The notes: generated by a model from the letters alone, not told the origin. A stretch of 64,000 nt of DNA from Pyropia yezoensis (GCA_009829735.1 CM020620.1:21984020-22048019), one strand, 5' to 3'; shown: positions 21,663-33,566, numbered from the stretch's first letter. Made by a program: numbers and translations.

Positions 21663-22727
21663 ATGGAGCCCCCCCCCCCCCCCCCCGTCACCGCCTCCCC
21701 CACCAACACCCTCCTCACTGCCGCCATCGTGGCTGCCTCCTACTGGCTCCTCCGCCGCCTGGCCACCCTCCTCACCGCCGACGCGGATGTGCCAACGGCG
21801 GGCACCCCCCCCGCGGGACGGACTGGCCTCTCCAACCGGGTGGTGTGGGTGACGGGCGCCTCATCGGGCATTGGCGCCGCCACCGCCGAGGCGGTCGTTG
21901 CCGCCGGCGGGCGCGTAGTCCTCACCGCTCGCCGGGGGGAGCTGCTGACGGCAGCAGCGGACCGGCTGGGCGGCTCGTCCAAGGTGGTGGTCGCCGACGT
22001 GGCGGACATTGCCGCCGCGCCGGCCACCGTCGCCGCGGCGGTTGCCGCGTTTGGCACCGTCGACGTGCTGATCAATAACGCGGGCGTGTCAACGCGCGAG
22101 ACGGGCGCCGCGCTGGGCGCGGCCGCCATTGATACGGTCGTGGGGGTCAACTTTACGGGTCCCATCGCGCTCTCCCGGGAGCTGCTCGCCGTCTGGGCAG
22201 CCGAGCGGAGGGGCGAGGGGAGCACCCCCAGCCCGGCTGCGGCGAGTGTTCTGGCGGCCCACCGCCGCACCGTCCGCCCCACCCTCATGTTTGTGTCCTC
22301 GGTCGCGGCGGTGCTGCACGTGCCGCTGCGGTCGGCCTACTGCGGAGCCAAGGCGGCGTTGGTGGCGTGGGCCAACGTAGTCCGCCTGGAGGAGCCCACC
22401 ACGCGCGTCGTCAACGTCCTCCCCGGCAGCGTGCGGACGGGCCTCGGCATCACCGCCCTGACTGCTACGGGCACGTATGGCGTTACGGACCGGCGGCTGG
22501 CGGCGGGCCTGCCGCCGTCGCGCGTCGCGGAACGGATGGTGGCGGTGCTCGCCGACGAGGCGGGGGGAGTGGAGGAGGTGTGGCTCGGCCACAAGTGGCC
22601 AGAGCTGGCCCTCTTGTACGTGGCCACCTACGCGCGGCCGTTGTGGGGGGCGGTCGCGCGGCGGTTGGCGGGGCGGTACCAGCGGGAGCTCCAGGAAGAC
22701 GGCGCGGCCGCCCGCAGCACGTCCTAA
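21663..22727 (+). CDS. Short-chain dehydrogenase/reductase (classical SDR)
   Basis: The protein has 354 residues and no intron. After a Pro-rich start, a hydrophobic segment (TLLTAAIVAASYWLL, about 18-35) probably anchors it in a membrane, as in DHRS7/11-beta-HSD-like SDRs. The Rossmann fold follows with the cofactor motif TGASSGIG (about 64), the structural NNAG (about 136), the catalytic Ser in FVSSVAAV (about 210) and the catalytic YCGAK (about 226). LPGSVRTGL is the usual segment after the active site. ARR after the second strand favours NADP(H). The substrate cannot be read from the sequence. The ATG at 21663 lies in CTACCATGGAG. Confidence 0.92.
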   Translation: MEPPPPPPVTASPTNTLLTAAIVAASYWLLRRLATLLTADADVPTAGTPPAGRTGLSNRVVWVTGASSGIGAATAEAVVAAGGRVVLTARRGELLTAAADRLGGSSKVVVADVADIAAAPATVAAAVAAFGTVDVLINNAGVSTRETGAALGAAAIDTVVGVNFTGPIALSRELLAVWAAERRGEGSTPSPAAASVLAAHRRTVRPTLMFVSSVAAVLHVPLRSAYCGAKAALVAWANVVRLEEPTTRVVNVLPGSVRTGLGITALTATGTYGVTDRRLAAGLPPSRVAERMVAVLADEAGGVEEVWLGHKWPELALLYVATYARPLWGAVARRLAGRYQRELQEDGAAARSTS

Positions 22728-23014
22728 GCTTTGGATACCCATGGACAGCGCGGGGGCGGGAGGGGACAATGCACCGCAGGGGGGACGGCGCTGGAGGGTA
22801 CGAGCCAAGCAAGCGCGCTGCACGGGGCACTGAGGCACAGACAAAAGAAAACCTCGCCAGGCAAACAGTCGTGACCATCGCGAGGAGGGGGGGGGGGGGC
22901 TCACGGCGACGCTCACCTGCTGCCCGGTGCCCACCGACCCCGCCTCTTCCCCCCCCCCCCCCCCCCCCCCCCGCATGCCTCCCCGACCAAGGGGCGCACC
23001 CCCCCCCCCTTCCC
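22728..23014. other. Convergent intergenic region
   Basis: This short region lies between the stops of the SDR gene and the ABC transporter gene. It includes G and C homopolymers (about 22886-22899 and 22950-22972) and no gene. Confidence 0.5.
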
Positions 23015-26000
23015 TCACGCATCCATCTCTTGGTCCCGCACGAGCCCCGCGTACACCCCCCCCCGGGCAATTAGGTCAGCGTGGCGGCCAACCTCGGCGA
23101 CTGCCCCCCCCACCACCACCACAATCGCGTCGGCATCCTTGACCGTTGCCAGCCGGTGGGCGACGAGGAGGGTGGTGCGGCCGTACCCGCCCCCCCCCTC
23201 GAGCGCGGCCGCGACGACCGCCTCTGAGGCGCTGTCCAGCGCTGACGTTGCCTCGTCCGACAGCAGCACCGCAGGCCGGCGGATGAGCGCCCGCGCGACG
23301 GCGACGCGCTGCCGTTGGCCGCCGCTGAGGCCGGCGCCCCGCTGGCCGACGGCCGCGTCGAGGCCGCCCGCGGCGGCGATAAAGTCGGCGGCGCCAGCCG
23401 CGGCGGCGGCCGCCTCTACCGCCTCGTCCGTAACGACGGGCGGCGCGCCGTCCGCGGTGGACGGCCCGTGCGGCAGTCCGTAAGCAATGTTGTCGCGGAA
23501 CGTGGTGGTAAAGAGCTCTGGCTCTTGGGGGATGACCGACAGGCGCGCCCGAAGCGCGGCGGGGTGGACGGCATCCAGGGGGATGCCCCCGTGGGATACC
23601 AAGCCCCCCGTCGGGTCGTACAGCCGCTGCAGCAGCGCTAGGGTGCTCGACTTGCCGCACCCCGACGAACCAACGAGCCCTACTGTTGAGCCTGGCGGCG
23701 CCAGCACCGACAAACCTGTAAGGACGGGCGCGTCCGGCCGGGAGGGGTACGTAAACGCCACGTCGGACAGCCGCTGTTCATTGGATGCCCACGCCGGCTC
23801 GACGGGGGGGAGCGGCGCCATTGCGTCAATGGCGCTGAGGCGGTCGACGAGGGAGAAGACCTTGGCCGCCGCGGTGATCGATGCGGCCAGGTCGGGCATG
23901 GCCGTGGCGGCTTGGCCAATCTGTGAGCCAGACAAAGAAGAGGGGGGGGGGGAGGCAAGGGGGGAGGGAGCGTAGAGGATAGCAAGAGAACAGGGGAGTG
24001 GGGGGCGGGGGGTGAGGCGAGGGCGGAGAAACAGTGGAAAGAAGCACGTGGGACGGGCAAGGCCACGTGGAGGGAGGGAGGTTCCAAGAGGCAGTCCATC
24101 AGCAAACAACAAGGAGGTCGGTGAGTGGTCGCCCAGCTGCAGTGCCCCCGCGATCCAGGGGGGCAACCCATGCGAGACGCGGCCCCCAACAGCGCACCCG
24201 AAGAGCTCCTGCGGGTGGTGAACCTCTGCCCTCCAAGAAACAAAGAGCCGCTGACCGGATGGAGTCGCAGCACCCCCACCCCCGGCCATCACTTACCATC
24301 ATGAAGGAAAAAATGATCACAGTGAGCGCTTTGAGGGAGCCCAAGAAGTCGCAATCACCATCCACCCCCAGCTTCGCGCCATACCACAAGGCCACAGCCC
24401 AGATGGCAAAAGTACAAGCCTCTGAGGGGTGAGTGGAAGGGGGGGGGGGAGGGGGAGGGAGTAGCCATGGAGCACGGCGGAATTCAGCGACGCAGTGTCA
24501 GTCCCCCCACACCAACACTCACGCAGGGGTGAGCACTCCACACCCCATACACCGCACACAAACATAGACCCCCAGTACACAGGGCAGTACGGCAGCCAGC
24601 TCCCACAAAGCACATACGGGGACACCAGGCAGAACCACTGCGCCGGACAAGGCCCACAACAAGGAGCAACCCCGCTCCCAACATACCCGATAGGCCTGTA
24701 CCAACACCCGAGGTGATGGCCATCTTGCGGCCCTGTGTGATGGGCGCCCGGAGCTTGTCCTCAAAGCGGCGGAGGAACTCGCGCTGCACCCCCAGTGTCG
24801 TCACGGTACGGATGTTGTCAACCGTCTCAGACAGCACCGCGCCTGCCCCCTGGTAGGCCTCCTTCACCTCCGCGTCAGAAGTGGTAAGGCGGCGCATCTC
24901 GAGAGCGCCGCCCACGGCGACACCGGGAGTGAAAGCCAGGGTCACCAGCGCCACCCGCCAGCAGCTCAAAAACGCCACGACCAGCCCCGTGCCAATGGAA
25001 GCCGCCACCATGAGCAGGTTGCCCGTAGTCTCCCCGGTCAGGCCCTTGACAAGCGGCACCTGCGCAGCCAGCTGGGTGGACAGCGCTCCGACCGAGTGAT
25101 CGGGGGAGTCAAAGAACGCCACCTCCTGCCGCAGCATGGCGCGGAATGCGGCAATGCGCAACTTGACCGTCAGCCGCTCGCCCGCAACCGACAGCATGGC
25201 AACCTGTAGGTACATGACCAGCGCCATGCACCCGCCGAGCGCCACAAAGGCAGCTGCGTAGCGGTTGACTGGCCCCGCCGCCCCGTCCGACGTGTCGCCA
25301 AGCAGCACAATCACCTGCGAGTAGATAATTGCCATGATCGGCCACGCCGCACCCGAGCCCATGGCGCCCAATATGCCAAGAGCCAGGTAAGGGGCCTCCC
25401 GACGGTTCCAGACCAGTGCCCGCCACGCAACGGCCCGAGCAGTGGCAATGTCCACTTTCTTGCGGGGGGATTCGTCGTCAGAGCTCCCCAAGGACCCGCC
25501 AGCGCCACTCGTCGATGCCTCTTCGGTCAAGCTTTCCTTATCCACAGCCGCTTTAGCATCAGCTGCCGCCAGCGGTGCCGCCTCCCCCACCTCCCCCTCG
25601 TCGTCGCCGCGGGCAGCGCCAGCGTCGGTATCGGCAGTGGTCGTGGTGGCACCGCCCCCCTCCTCCTGCAGCTTGCGCACGCGCTTCCGGCGGTCCTCCC
25701 CCCGGCGGGCGCGGTCGGCGGGGGACTCGTCGGTGAGGGTTTGGCGCTCCACCATCTGGCGGTACCGCCCGCCTGGTCGGGCCACCAGCTCCGCATGAGT
25801 GCCCGTCTCGACGACGCGGCCGCCCTCCCCCACCACCGCAATTGCGTCGGCGGCCTGCACCGTGGACAGCCGGTGGGCAATCACCACAGTCGTGCGGGAG
25901 GCGGCGGCGCGGGCGAGCGCGTCTTGCACCACCCGCTCCGAGGCGGTGTCCAGGCTCGCCGTCGCCTCGTCAGCCAACAGGAACGCGGGGTTACCCACTA

Positions 26001-28105
26001 GCGCCCGCGCGATGCACACGCGCTGCCGCTGGCCACCGCTCAGTTGGCCACCCTTGGTGCCCACCTGCGTGTCAAAGCCGTCGGGGAGGGCGGATATGAA
26101 GTCGTATGCGTTGGCCGCCTTGGCCGCCGCCACAACGTCGGCGTCGGTCACCACCCGGGGACTGACGCGCCGGCGGGGGGTGGTGCCGGCAGCACTAGAA
26201 GGGGCTGCCGCGTCGGCTGCCACATCCTCAACCACGCACCCCCCGCCGAGCGCAATATTGTCGCGGATCGTTCCGGAAAACAGGACCGGTGACTGGGAGA
26301 CGAAGCCAATCTGCGAGCGCAACCACTGAACGCTGATGTCCCGCACGTTGACGCCCCCAACCTCTACCGCCCCTGTGTCCGCGTCGTACAGCCGCTCCAG
26401 CAGCTGCACCACCGTCGTCTGTAAACCCACACGTACGCCAAGCCTCAAGTCACGCATCAACGCCACAGCGACGACCACAGCCCGGAGTGATCAGGTACAG
26501 AACGCCAACCAGAACCCAATGCCCGCGGCAAAGACACACGGAGAACAAGAAAGAATCAGGAAGCGCGAGCGCTCGATGAGAGCGGGAGCCCGGTGAAGAG
26601 TCGTCCAACTGTACCTTGCCGCAGCCGCTGGCACCCACCAGTGCCAGCGTTTGACCCTTGCCCACCGCCACGCTCGTACCGGTCAGCACCTGCCGGTCTG
26701 GGTGGGAGGGGTAGGCAAAGCCCACATCGCGCAGCGCGAGGCGGCCGTCCACCGCCGGCGGTACAACCCCCGCCGCGTCGTCCAGCGGGTCAATCGCACT
26801 GGTGCGCTCAATCACCTCAAAGACGCGAGGCGCGGCGCCCCGCGCGGCGTGCACCGCCGAGATGCCCGGCGCGGTCTGGCCCAGCCCCATAGCACCAATG
26901 ATAATGGCGAAAAAGACGGTCACCACCGCGCCGGACGTGACATCCCCGTCGCGGACCAACTTGCCGCCGTACCAAAAACTCAACCCGTAGACCGAGAGCA
27001 TGATGAACATGGAGATGCCAATGGATATGCCCATCAGATGGGAGCGCCGCTCCTCGTCCCGCGCCGCCCGCAGCAACAGGCGCTCGTACTTGGCCGCCTC
27101 GGTCGCCTCCCCCCCATATGCAACGACCGTTCGGAAGAGCGTGAGGGCCTCCTCCGCCACCGCCCCAGCGGCGGCGTACGACTTTTGGCCCCGCACGGTC
27201 GCCTCGGCGGCGAATTTCCCAAACAACCCGCCCACTACCGCGAGTGCCGGGGCGGTAGAGAGGACGACCAGCGTCAGCTTCCACGAACCCACAAATGCAA
27301 TGGCGAACCCCGCAATCGCCGTGGACGCCTGCTGAATGATGGTGGCAATCTTGTCGCCCATCCCCGCCTGGATGACCGCCACGTCGCCCGTCACGTGAGC
27401 GGTGAGAGTGCCGCTGGAGAGGCCGTCGTAGTAGCCCATCTCTTGGCGCAATAGGCTGGCCGTGAAGAGGGTGCGCATTCGCACCGCCTGCCGCTGGGAG
27501 CTTGTCATCCAGCAGGTGACCTGCAAAAAAGAGAGGGCGCCCGACACGCCGCCCAGAAGGAGCAACTTCCATGCTGCCGTAGCCGTGGCGTCAAGTGCCG
27601 CCGTCGGGGAGAGGGTGTCGGTGCTATTCCCCGCGTCAATGAGGTCCCCAAAGAGGAGGGCAAAGATGGGGAGCATCGCCCCATGGCCAACGGCGGCGAC
27701 CGTGCCAGCTACCAGCAGCGCCTTGTCTACAGGGGTGGCGTAGCGGAAGAGCGCCAAAAAGGATACGGGCGGCAACGGGGGGGGGCCGCCGCAGTCGTCG
27801 GCTTCGTCCCCGCCGCAGGCCAGCCGCGCGCCTTCGGTCGCAGCCGCCGTCGCCGCCGACTTCACGTCCCCCGAAGGCGCCGCGCCACTGCCGCTGCTGC
27901 TGCCGTCGCTGCCGTTGCCACCGCTGTCGCTGCCGCTGTCGCCGCCGCCGCCACCGCCAGCCCCGCCACCGCGGTGGCGGCCCGCCGCTGCAGCCGCCGG
28001 GTCGCTGGCGGCGGCGGGCGTTGGGGGCAGCCGCCTCAGCAGCCGTCGCAGGCGCGACGGGGCAGGCGGGGGCCCCACGGCAGGCGTCGACGCGTCCGCC
28101 TCCAT
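23015..28105 (-). CDS. Full-length ABCB (P-glycoprotein/MDR-type) transporter, four exons
   Basis: The exons are 28105-26615, 26418-24687, 24421-24297 and 23920-23015. Phases agree and give 1417 residues. Layout is TMD1-NBD1-TMD2-NBD2 after a Gly/Ser/Asp-rich N-terminal extension of about 105 residues. NBD1 has Walker A GASGCGKT (about 491-498), LSGGQRQRV (about 623) and Walker B FLLADEATASLD. NBD2 has GSSGCGKSS (about 1200), LSGGQRQRVAVARAL (about 1315), VLLSDEATSALD and the H-loop AHRLATV. Donors are GTACAG, GTATGT and GTAAGT. Intron 1 cuts Walker A of NBD1 between Lys and Thr. The 125-base third exon supplies the AIWAVALWYG helix of TMD2, which is needed for a complete fold. All catalytic elements are present, so it should export lipophilic substrates using ATP. 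The substrate and membrane are not evident. Confidence 0.93.
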
Positions 28106-31041
28106 CCTCACACGGTGTTCTGGGCAGAGGGAGTAGCGGGAGAGAGGACGAGACCACGTCCACCACCCGAGGACCGTGGGTGACCAGGCGCTGCGCAGTC
28201 CGTCGTGTGTGCGACTGGGGGGGGGAGGGGGGGGGGGGCGGGCACAGCCGTACAGTACGGACAGCGCCCTCCGCGACGCACCGGCCGAAGGCGCCTCTTT
28301 ACGTAGGACGGACGGTGCCCGCCACCACACTGGGCGAACCGCCGCGACGGGCTCTGCGGGCCGGAAGATGGTGCCGTACAGCCCTGCCGAGGTGGGGTGC
28401 TTGCCCGTCCAGACAGGGGCACCGCTGATTGGGCGCGAGCAGCAGGTATGGTCACCATACATTACATAGCACCGGATACGTCCTGTGGACAGCAATCTCG
28501 TCATGCAGAAGTATCCGGGATATGGCAGGCTCCCAGAGCCGGATCAACGGTGAAGGCAACACTCCTGGAATAAGACCCATGACATACGTGACGTGACGGC
28601 GGGGTTTCGGAATGAGGTAATTACGGGCGATTGCAGACTGGCTGATCTGAGACTGGCCCATGTCCAAGTCATGTCAAACACATCTGGCCATAGTTGTCAC
28701 GAAAAACGTACAGTACATGTAATCGAATATCACGTCCTGTATTCAGACCTATCCACGTGTTCTGGGAGCGTGCTCCGGCCCTCGCTTCAGCCTAGCTGCA
28801 CGAAGATGGGTTGAGGCGCAGCCTGTGCTGGGAGACGCCCCCCCTCTCACCCGTTCCCTCGGAAGGGGATCAGAGAGCAGGCTGCTTGGGTCTTGGGTAC
28901 ATACAAACCGGGATATCCCCTGGGGATACCATTCATGCGCGTAAAAAACCTGCGCCAGCAGCGCAGGTCTGGCGACTGGTTGGGCTGGCCCACTCTTGCT
29001 CTGCTGCCATTGGCCGTGGGATTGGTCAGGGGGCCCCCCGGGGACTTCGACTGCTGCACGGGCGTATTGAGAGGGGGGGAGCGCCGGCTAAAGCCAGCCT
29101 CCGCACGCAAGCGGCTGACCTGGGCCCCCGTTTACCGTCCACCATGCCGCTACCAACGGCAGTCGGTCTCACCGGCGAGATGGCTGCTATGGCCGTGGCC
29201 GTTGGCGGTGGGGGTGTGGGCAGTGCCAGCAGGGGGGATGTGGTCGGCGGTGGTGAAGGGCGTGGTGACAGTGGTCGGGGCAATGACGGGTGCGCGGGTG
29301 GTGGCAGTGGCGGCAGCGGTGACGGTGGTGGTAGCGGCGGTACGATTGGCTGTGGTGACGGAGGGAACACTGCCCGCGACGGGTGTGACACGGTCGCGGC
29401 GGCAGCGGCGGCGGAACCCCTGGGAACGCCGGTGGCATTGCTTGCGACACCCACCCGCCTCCCTCCCCCGCCCGCGGGGCTGGACAACCACGTGGTGGGG
29501 GAGGTGCGTGTCGAGCGTGGGGGCGTGACCCCGTTGCTTGATGTGGCATAGATGATTTATGTGGCGCATTTGTCGTGTGGGGGGCGGGGGGGTGGGGCGG
29601 TGTGTGGGCGGGACTTTGCTGCGTGGGTGTGTGCTGCGGCCATGGGCATGCATGGTGACGTGGGCGGCAGTGTTGGGGAATCTGAGGCGAAGGGAGGCCA
29701 CGGTGCCTGTGGTGGGTTCCTGACGACGCTTCTTGGTGGTCTGGGACCGCCACCCTGTCGGTCGCCCCTGGCTACGCTGCATTGGTAGGACCCCCTGCTC
29801 CCTTTTTTTTGTGTTCCCGCGGGTTGACCACCCTTTTGTGCTGCTACCCACAGACGCGGCCACCATCTACGACGGCATTGCCGTTGTCATCCCCCCCGGC
29901 GTCGGCTGCCTCGGAGCGAGACGTTTCGGGCTGCAAAGCCACCGACTCCCGCTCCTCCCCGCCCACCGGCGCCACGTCTGCCACCGCCATGTGTGTTGCC
30001 GCGACCTCCAGGGGCTCCGACTACCCTGGTGGCGGTCAAAGCAACGCCCCCTCCTCTCGTATGGTCTCGCCAGCCACTGGCGAGAGTCACGCCGGCGGGT
30101 CCACTGTCACCGACGGGGACGCATCCAGCCGTGAGCGGCGGGAGCAGCGGCTGGAAGAGAACCGGCAGCGGCGGCGGCAGGAGCGTGGGCGGCAAGAGGC
30201 GGAGCCACGAGCGCGGACGGGCCCTCCACGCGGGGGTGGAGCCGCCCCTCCGCCGCCAAGGACCCCGCCTCCCTCGTCCCCACCCCTCCGCAACTCATCC
30301 TTCACGGCGAGCCCGCCGTGGCCCCCCCCCCTGTCGTCTTCCCCCCCCAGCTCCTACACCTGCGCGCCCCCGTCAGCCGAGGCAGACGCAGGTGGCGGCT
30401 CGTCAGTGGCACCACCGACGCTACCTCCACACCTGCGACTGCCTTCTATGCGGGCAGGGGTCACCACCGGGTGCTCGACGGCGCCGACGGGACCGCGGGG
30501 GAGTGGTCTTGGTTTTGTTCGGGTCGACCACCTATTTATCGCTCTGCCCCACACAGGAGTGTGCGTGGTGGGGGTGGTGCGTCGCGTCCGTGGGGGGAAA
30601 CGCGTGACCGCTCTGGTGTACCTGCCAGAAGACCTGGAATGACGTGGTGGGGAAGGGGACGACGACACGGAGGAAGATGCCTTTGGTTATGTGAAAGTGG
30701 CAGCGCAATTTCCGGCCTGGCAAGGGTCGAGCGAGGTTGGATATGCAAGCACGTGCCGGCCCCCCTCTCGCTCGCGCCCCTCGTTCCATTTTGCTTCCCT
30801 ACTACTTGTTTTCTTGATTCTGTTGATTCTGTTTTATGAGCGGGTGTTCCTATGCACGTCCGCTGGTGTGTCCGGGTCTGTATCGATAGTACGTAGCTGC
30901 ATTCAGTCCTCCGAAAGGGTATCTGCTTCTTTGTATGGGTCTCAACCATGACGAGGTGACGGAAGACGCCTCTGGTCCGGCTGCTGATGCGCCACCTAAG
31001 GCCACTTGAGCACAGTGAGGCCCCGTCGCGTACTCCCGGGC
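28106..31041. other. Mostly unassigned; ABCB promoter side and a possible gene
   Basis: From 28106 to 28800 I see the ABCB upstream region, AT-richer after 28440 and without a gene. From 28810 to 30642 the plus strand has overlapping frames, some hydrophobic (about 29190-29360), that might be exons of a membrane protein (next entry). From 30643 to 31041 nothing is recognised apart from the DPM2 3' side. Confidence 0.35.
29854..30642 (+). CDS. Hypothetical protein, possible 3' exon
   Basis: An open plus-strand frame follows a good acceptor (CTGCTACCCACAG ending at 29853) and ends at 30642. It is Ser/Thr/Pro-rich, then has a strongly charged helical segment (RERREQRLEENRQRRRQERG), a Pro-rich linker and a hydrophobic tail (HTGVCVVGVVRRVRGGKR). 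A candidate upstream exon with a hydrophobic segment lies around 29100-29510, with a GTGCGT donor near 29508, but I cannot prove the join. No family is recognised and it may be a chance frame in GC-rich DNA. Confidence 0.22.
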   Translation, partial: TRPPSTTALPLSSPPASAASERDVSGCKATDSRSSPPTGATSATAMCVAATSRGSDYPGGGQSNAPSSRMVSPATGESHAGGSTVTDGDASSRERREQRLEENRQRRRQERGRQEAEPRARTGPPRGGGAAPPPPRTPPPSSPPLRNSSFTASPPWPPPLSSSPPSSYTCAPPSAEADAGGGSSVAPPTLPPHLRLPSMRAGVTTGCSTAPTGPRGSGLGFVRVDHLFIALPHTGVCVVGVVRRVRGGKRVTALVYLPEDLE

Positions 31042-31840
31042 CTACGACCGAGCGCTCCGCCTCTGAATCCCGATGAAGGCAGTGATGCCCACAGTGAGAA
31101 ACACGACCCCCGCCGTGGGGAGCGCGTGTAGCCAAAAGCGAGGAGGGAAGAGAGCTTGAATGGACGGCGACAAGACCTGCCGACATGGGAGCAACAGAGA
31201 GAAATAACAAAAACAGGGAAGAATTTGTAGTGAAGCATAGACACCTCACGCTGGCAACAACGCACCACGTTAGTGCCGCGGGTCGCAGAGATACGAGCAA
31301 AGAATGACTACGCATGGAGTGCGTGCAAACCAGAACAGGTGCTCTAACAAGCAAGTGACGGAGCACGCACAAAGCCATACGTTGAAGAGAGCAATACTGT
31401 CACCAACACCGCACGTCACGAACGATTGGGTGTCTGGCCTCTCAAAAACGTACGGGTGCCAGCAGCCAGGTCGTGAAGAAGATGAAAACGGCGACGGCAA
31501 ATGCGATGCACGCCGTACCAAGCGCGACGGCCGCAAGGCGGTCTCTGGCGTTGCTGCCACTGCACACAGCTTGAGTAGGCACGCCACAGCAAACAGAAGA
31601 GCATTAGTGTCGCATGTGATGTCAACAATCAGACAGGAGCACAATAGAACGAGCTCATAGGGCATGTGTCGTGCCCATAGCCGGGCAGTCGGCCCGGCGT
31701 GCCCATAGCCGGGCAGACGGCCCGGCGTGCCCATAGCTGGACCGTCGGCCCGGCGGGAAACGAACAGGCAAGCCCGGGTCGGCAGCGGGTGCGCCTCGCA
31801 CGGGCTGATCACCACACCGAGGCAAAACTTACCCCGTCAT
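31042..31840 (-). CDS. DPM2: Dolichol-phosphate mannosyltransferase subunit 2
   Basis: The exons are 31840-31833, 31559-31454 and 31176-31042, encoding 82 residues (human DPM2 has 84). Exon 1 carries only 8 coding bases (ATG ACG GG) before GTAAGT. Exon 2 ends at GTACGT and exon 3 follows TCGGCAG. Phases (2, 0) fit exactly. The product has the two-helix hairpin of DPM2: AVAVFIFFTTWLLAPVL matches the human helix with YYTAWVILLPF, then SPSIQALFPPRFWLHALP and helix 2 GVVFLTVGITAFIGI, ending in basic residues. DPM2 sits in the ER membrane and stabilises the DPM synthase that makes Dol-P-Man for N-glycans, GPI anchors and O-mannosylation. Intron 1 holds a 28-30-bp triplicated repeat. Confidence 0.88.
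31663..31765. repeat. ~30-bp direct repeat, three copies, in DPM2 intron 1
   Basis: GTGCCCATAGCCGGGCAG followed by TCGGCCCGGC occurs three times; the third copy has GCTGGACC instead of GCCGGGCAG. Each unit contains an internal short inverted repeat (GCCGGGC/GGCCCGGC). Confidence 0.85.
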
Positions 31841-32684
31841 GATACTGGCCCCACGAACACAAACAGGGGCACACATAGCACCGACCGCATCATGCGCTGC
31901 TGCTGTCGGCATCCCAGCGCCCTCAAGGCGCGAAGGCAGACTGGAGTGTGTGGAGGGACTGTCCACGCCAAAACTGTGGATGTCAGCGGATCAAAACGGT
32001 GCCGTCAAAACCCCGGTGCCGTCAAAACCCCAGTGCCGTCAAAACCCCGGTCGTGTCAAAACCCCGGTGCCGTCAAAACCCGTGTAGCGTCAAAACCCTT
32101 GTGCCGTCAAAATCCCGTTGCCGTCAAAACCCGTGTAGCGTCAAAACCCCTGTGCCGTCAAAACCCCGTTGCCGTCAAAACCCGTGTAGCGTCAAAACCC
32201 CTGTGCCGTCAAAACCCCGTTGCCGCCAAAACCGCTGTGGCGTCAAAGCCCCGGTGCCGTCAAAACCCCGGCGCCGGAAGGCCACACGGACTTGATCACC
32301 TGCATGTGCCTGAGGACGATTCACGGAAAAGGGCGGCTTAAGTCGGGTCTCAACACTCGTCTCAGATGGCAACTCCTACTTACTGGAGTTTACGTAGTGT
32401 CCTTATGAGAGCTGTTCACCTCTCGCTGTGCATTCTCTCGTCTGGTTTTTTGTCAACCTGTGGCGCGCCAAGCATAAGGTCCTGCGCCCTTCGCCGCAAC
32501 CGGATGTGGGCGCGCCACCCTACTTTGCGCGTGTGGCGCGCGCGCCGTGCGAGGCGCGCGCGCCTGTTTTCTTTTACTCGGCGGGAAGCGACTTTTTGCC
32601 GCTTGTGAGGGCGGAGGTGAGGCGCGTGTGTTGGCCGCTCCTGGAGGTACGCGCACCTCGCCTTTGAGGGGGGGCGGTAACCCT
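31841..32684. other. Intergenic region with tandem array
   Basis: This contains the DPM2 upstream side, the CAAAACCCC minisatellite (31995-32276) and the upstream region of the interrupted gene at 32852. No further gene was recognised. Confidence 0.45.
31995..32276. repeat. 17-bp minisatellite (GTGCCGTCAAAACCCCG), about 16 copies
   Basis: Units are 16-18 bases around GCCGTCAAAACCCC. In the middle of the array they group into a 51-base higher-order unit made of three variants (GTTGCC..., GTGTAGC..., TGTGCC...) repeated at least twice. The CAAAACCCC core resembles a ciliate C4A4 telomere word, but spacing and position argue for an ordinary internal minisatellite. Confidence 0.9.
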
Positions 32685-32690
32685 TATAAA
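32685..32690 (+). promoter_or_regulatory. Probable TATA box (TATAAA)
   Basis: CTTATAAAC lies in GC-rich DNA about 165 bases upstream of the ATG at 32852 and is followed by a pyrimidine-rich leader. Confidence 0.5.
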
Positions 32691-33566
32691 CAGCCTCACG
32701 TGCTCCTCACGCCCTCATTCCTATGTCTTCGAGCGGTACCTTCCCACCGCACTCTGTACTCCTACCCACGCCTTCCTAACTTGATCGCCGCCCCCTTCTC
32801 GTACCCCAACCCCCTCCGTTGCTGTCTCCCTTAGTGACCATCCCAAGCAGTATGGCGGCAGAGCGCGGCGCGGGCTCTAGCCAGAGCGGCGAGGGGCGCA
32901 AGCGCAAGGCGGCAGGTGGCGCGGCCACTATCAACCGCTCGAAGAACTTCACTCCGGGCGAGTGCGTGGGAATCCTCACCGCGGCGGCCACCCACTGGGC
33001 GGCCTACCGCGCCAGCCGTACCGGCGATATGAAGCGCCGAACGGGCCGCGCCATGCTGGACGCTTTTGTCATCGCGACTCCCACCGTCAACCAGTCGCCG
33101 GCGCGCACCCGCGAGGCGGTGGCAGTGGACAAGAAAATCAAAAACATGCGCACGCGGTACGCCGACACGTGTCTAAAGCTGAAGTCAACCGGCATGAGCG
33201 CGGCGCAGCGCGAGGACCTCATTATCAAGTTTGGCGGCGCGATTCTGTTTGACCTCGCCCGGGAGGCGTTCAAGAAGTCGCACGTGTCAACGGAGCTCAC
33301 CGTCCGCAAGCCCGTGGACCTCACGGTGGCCGCGCAGGCGCGCTCTGGCAAGGCGGGTGGGGCACGGGGGCGTCCTCAGCGGGAGCGGCAAGCGTGGAGG
33401 GGAGAGCGCTCGTGGAGGAGGCGTCAGCGAGCCGCGCGGTGACGCCAGCGGCTTAGCGGCCGCCATCATCGACGCTCCCCGTGAAGACCACGAGGAGGGC
33501 CCTGAGTCGGATGGGGACGGAGGAAGCTCGGCGAGTGGTGGGGAAGAGGACTCGGATGTCCCTGCT

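Noticed and set aside
28440..28460. GTATGGTCACCATAC palindrome as an operator
   Set aside because: It is a short odd-length palindrome in a eukaryotic intergenic region with no repeat nearby.
31995..32276. CRISPR array
   Set aside because: Units are contiguous with no unique spacers, and the DNA is eukaryotic; it is a minisatellite.
31995..32276. Interstitial telomere
   Set aside because: The AAAACCCC core is spaced by unrelated bases and has a 17-bp period unlike known telomere repeats.
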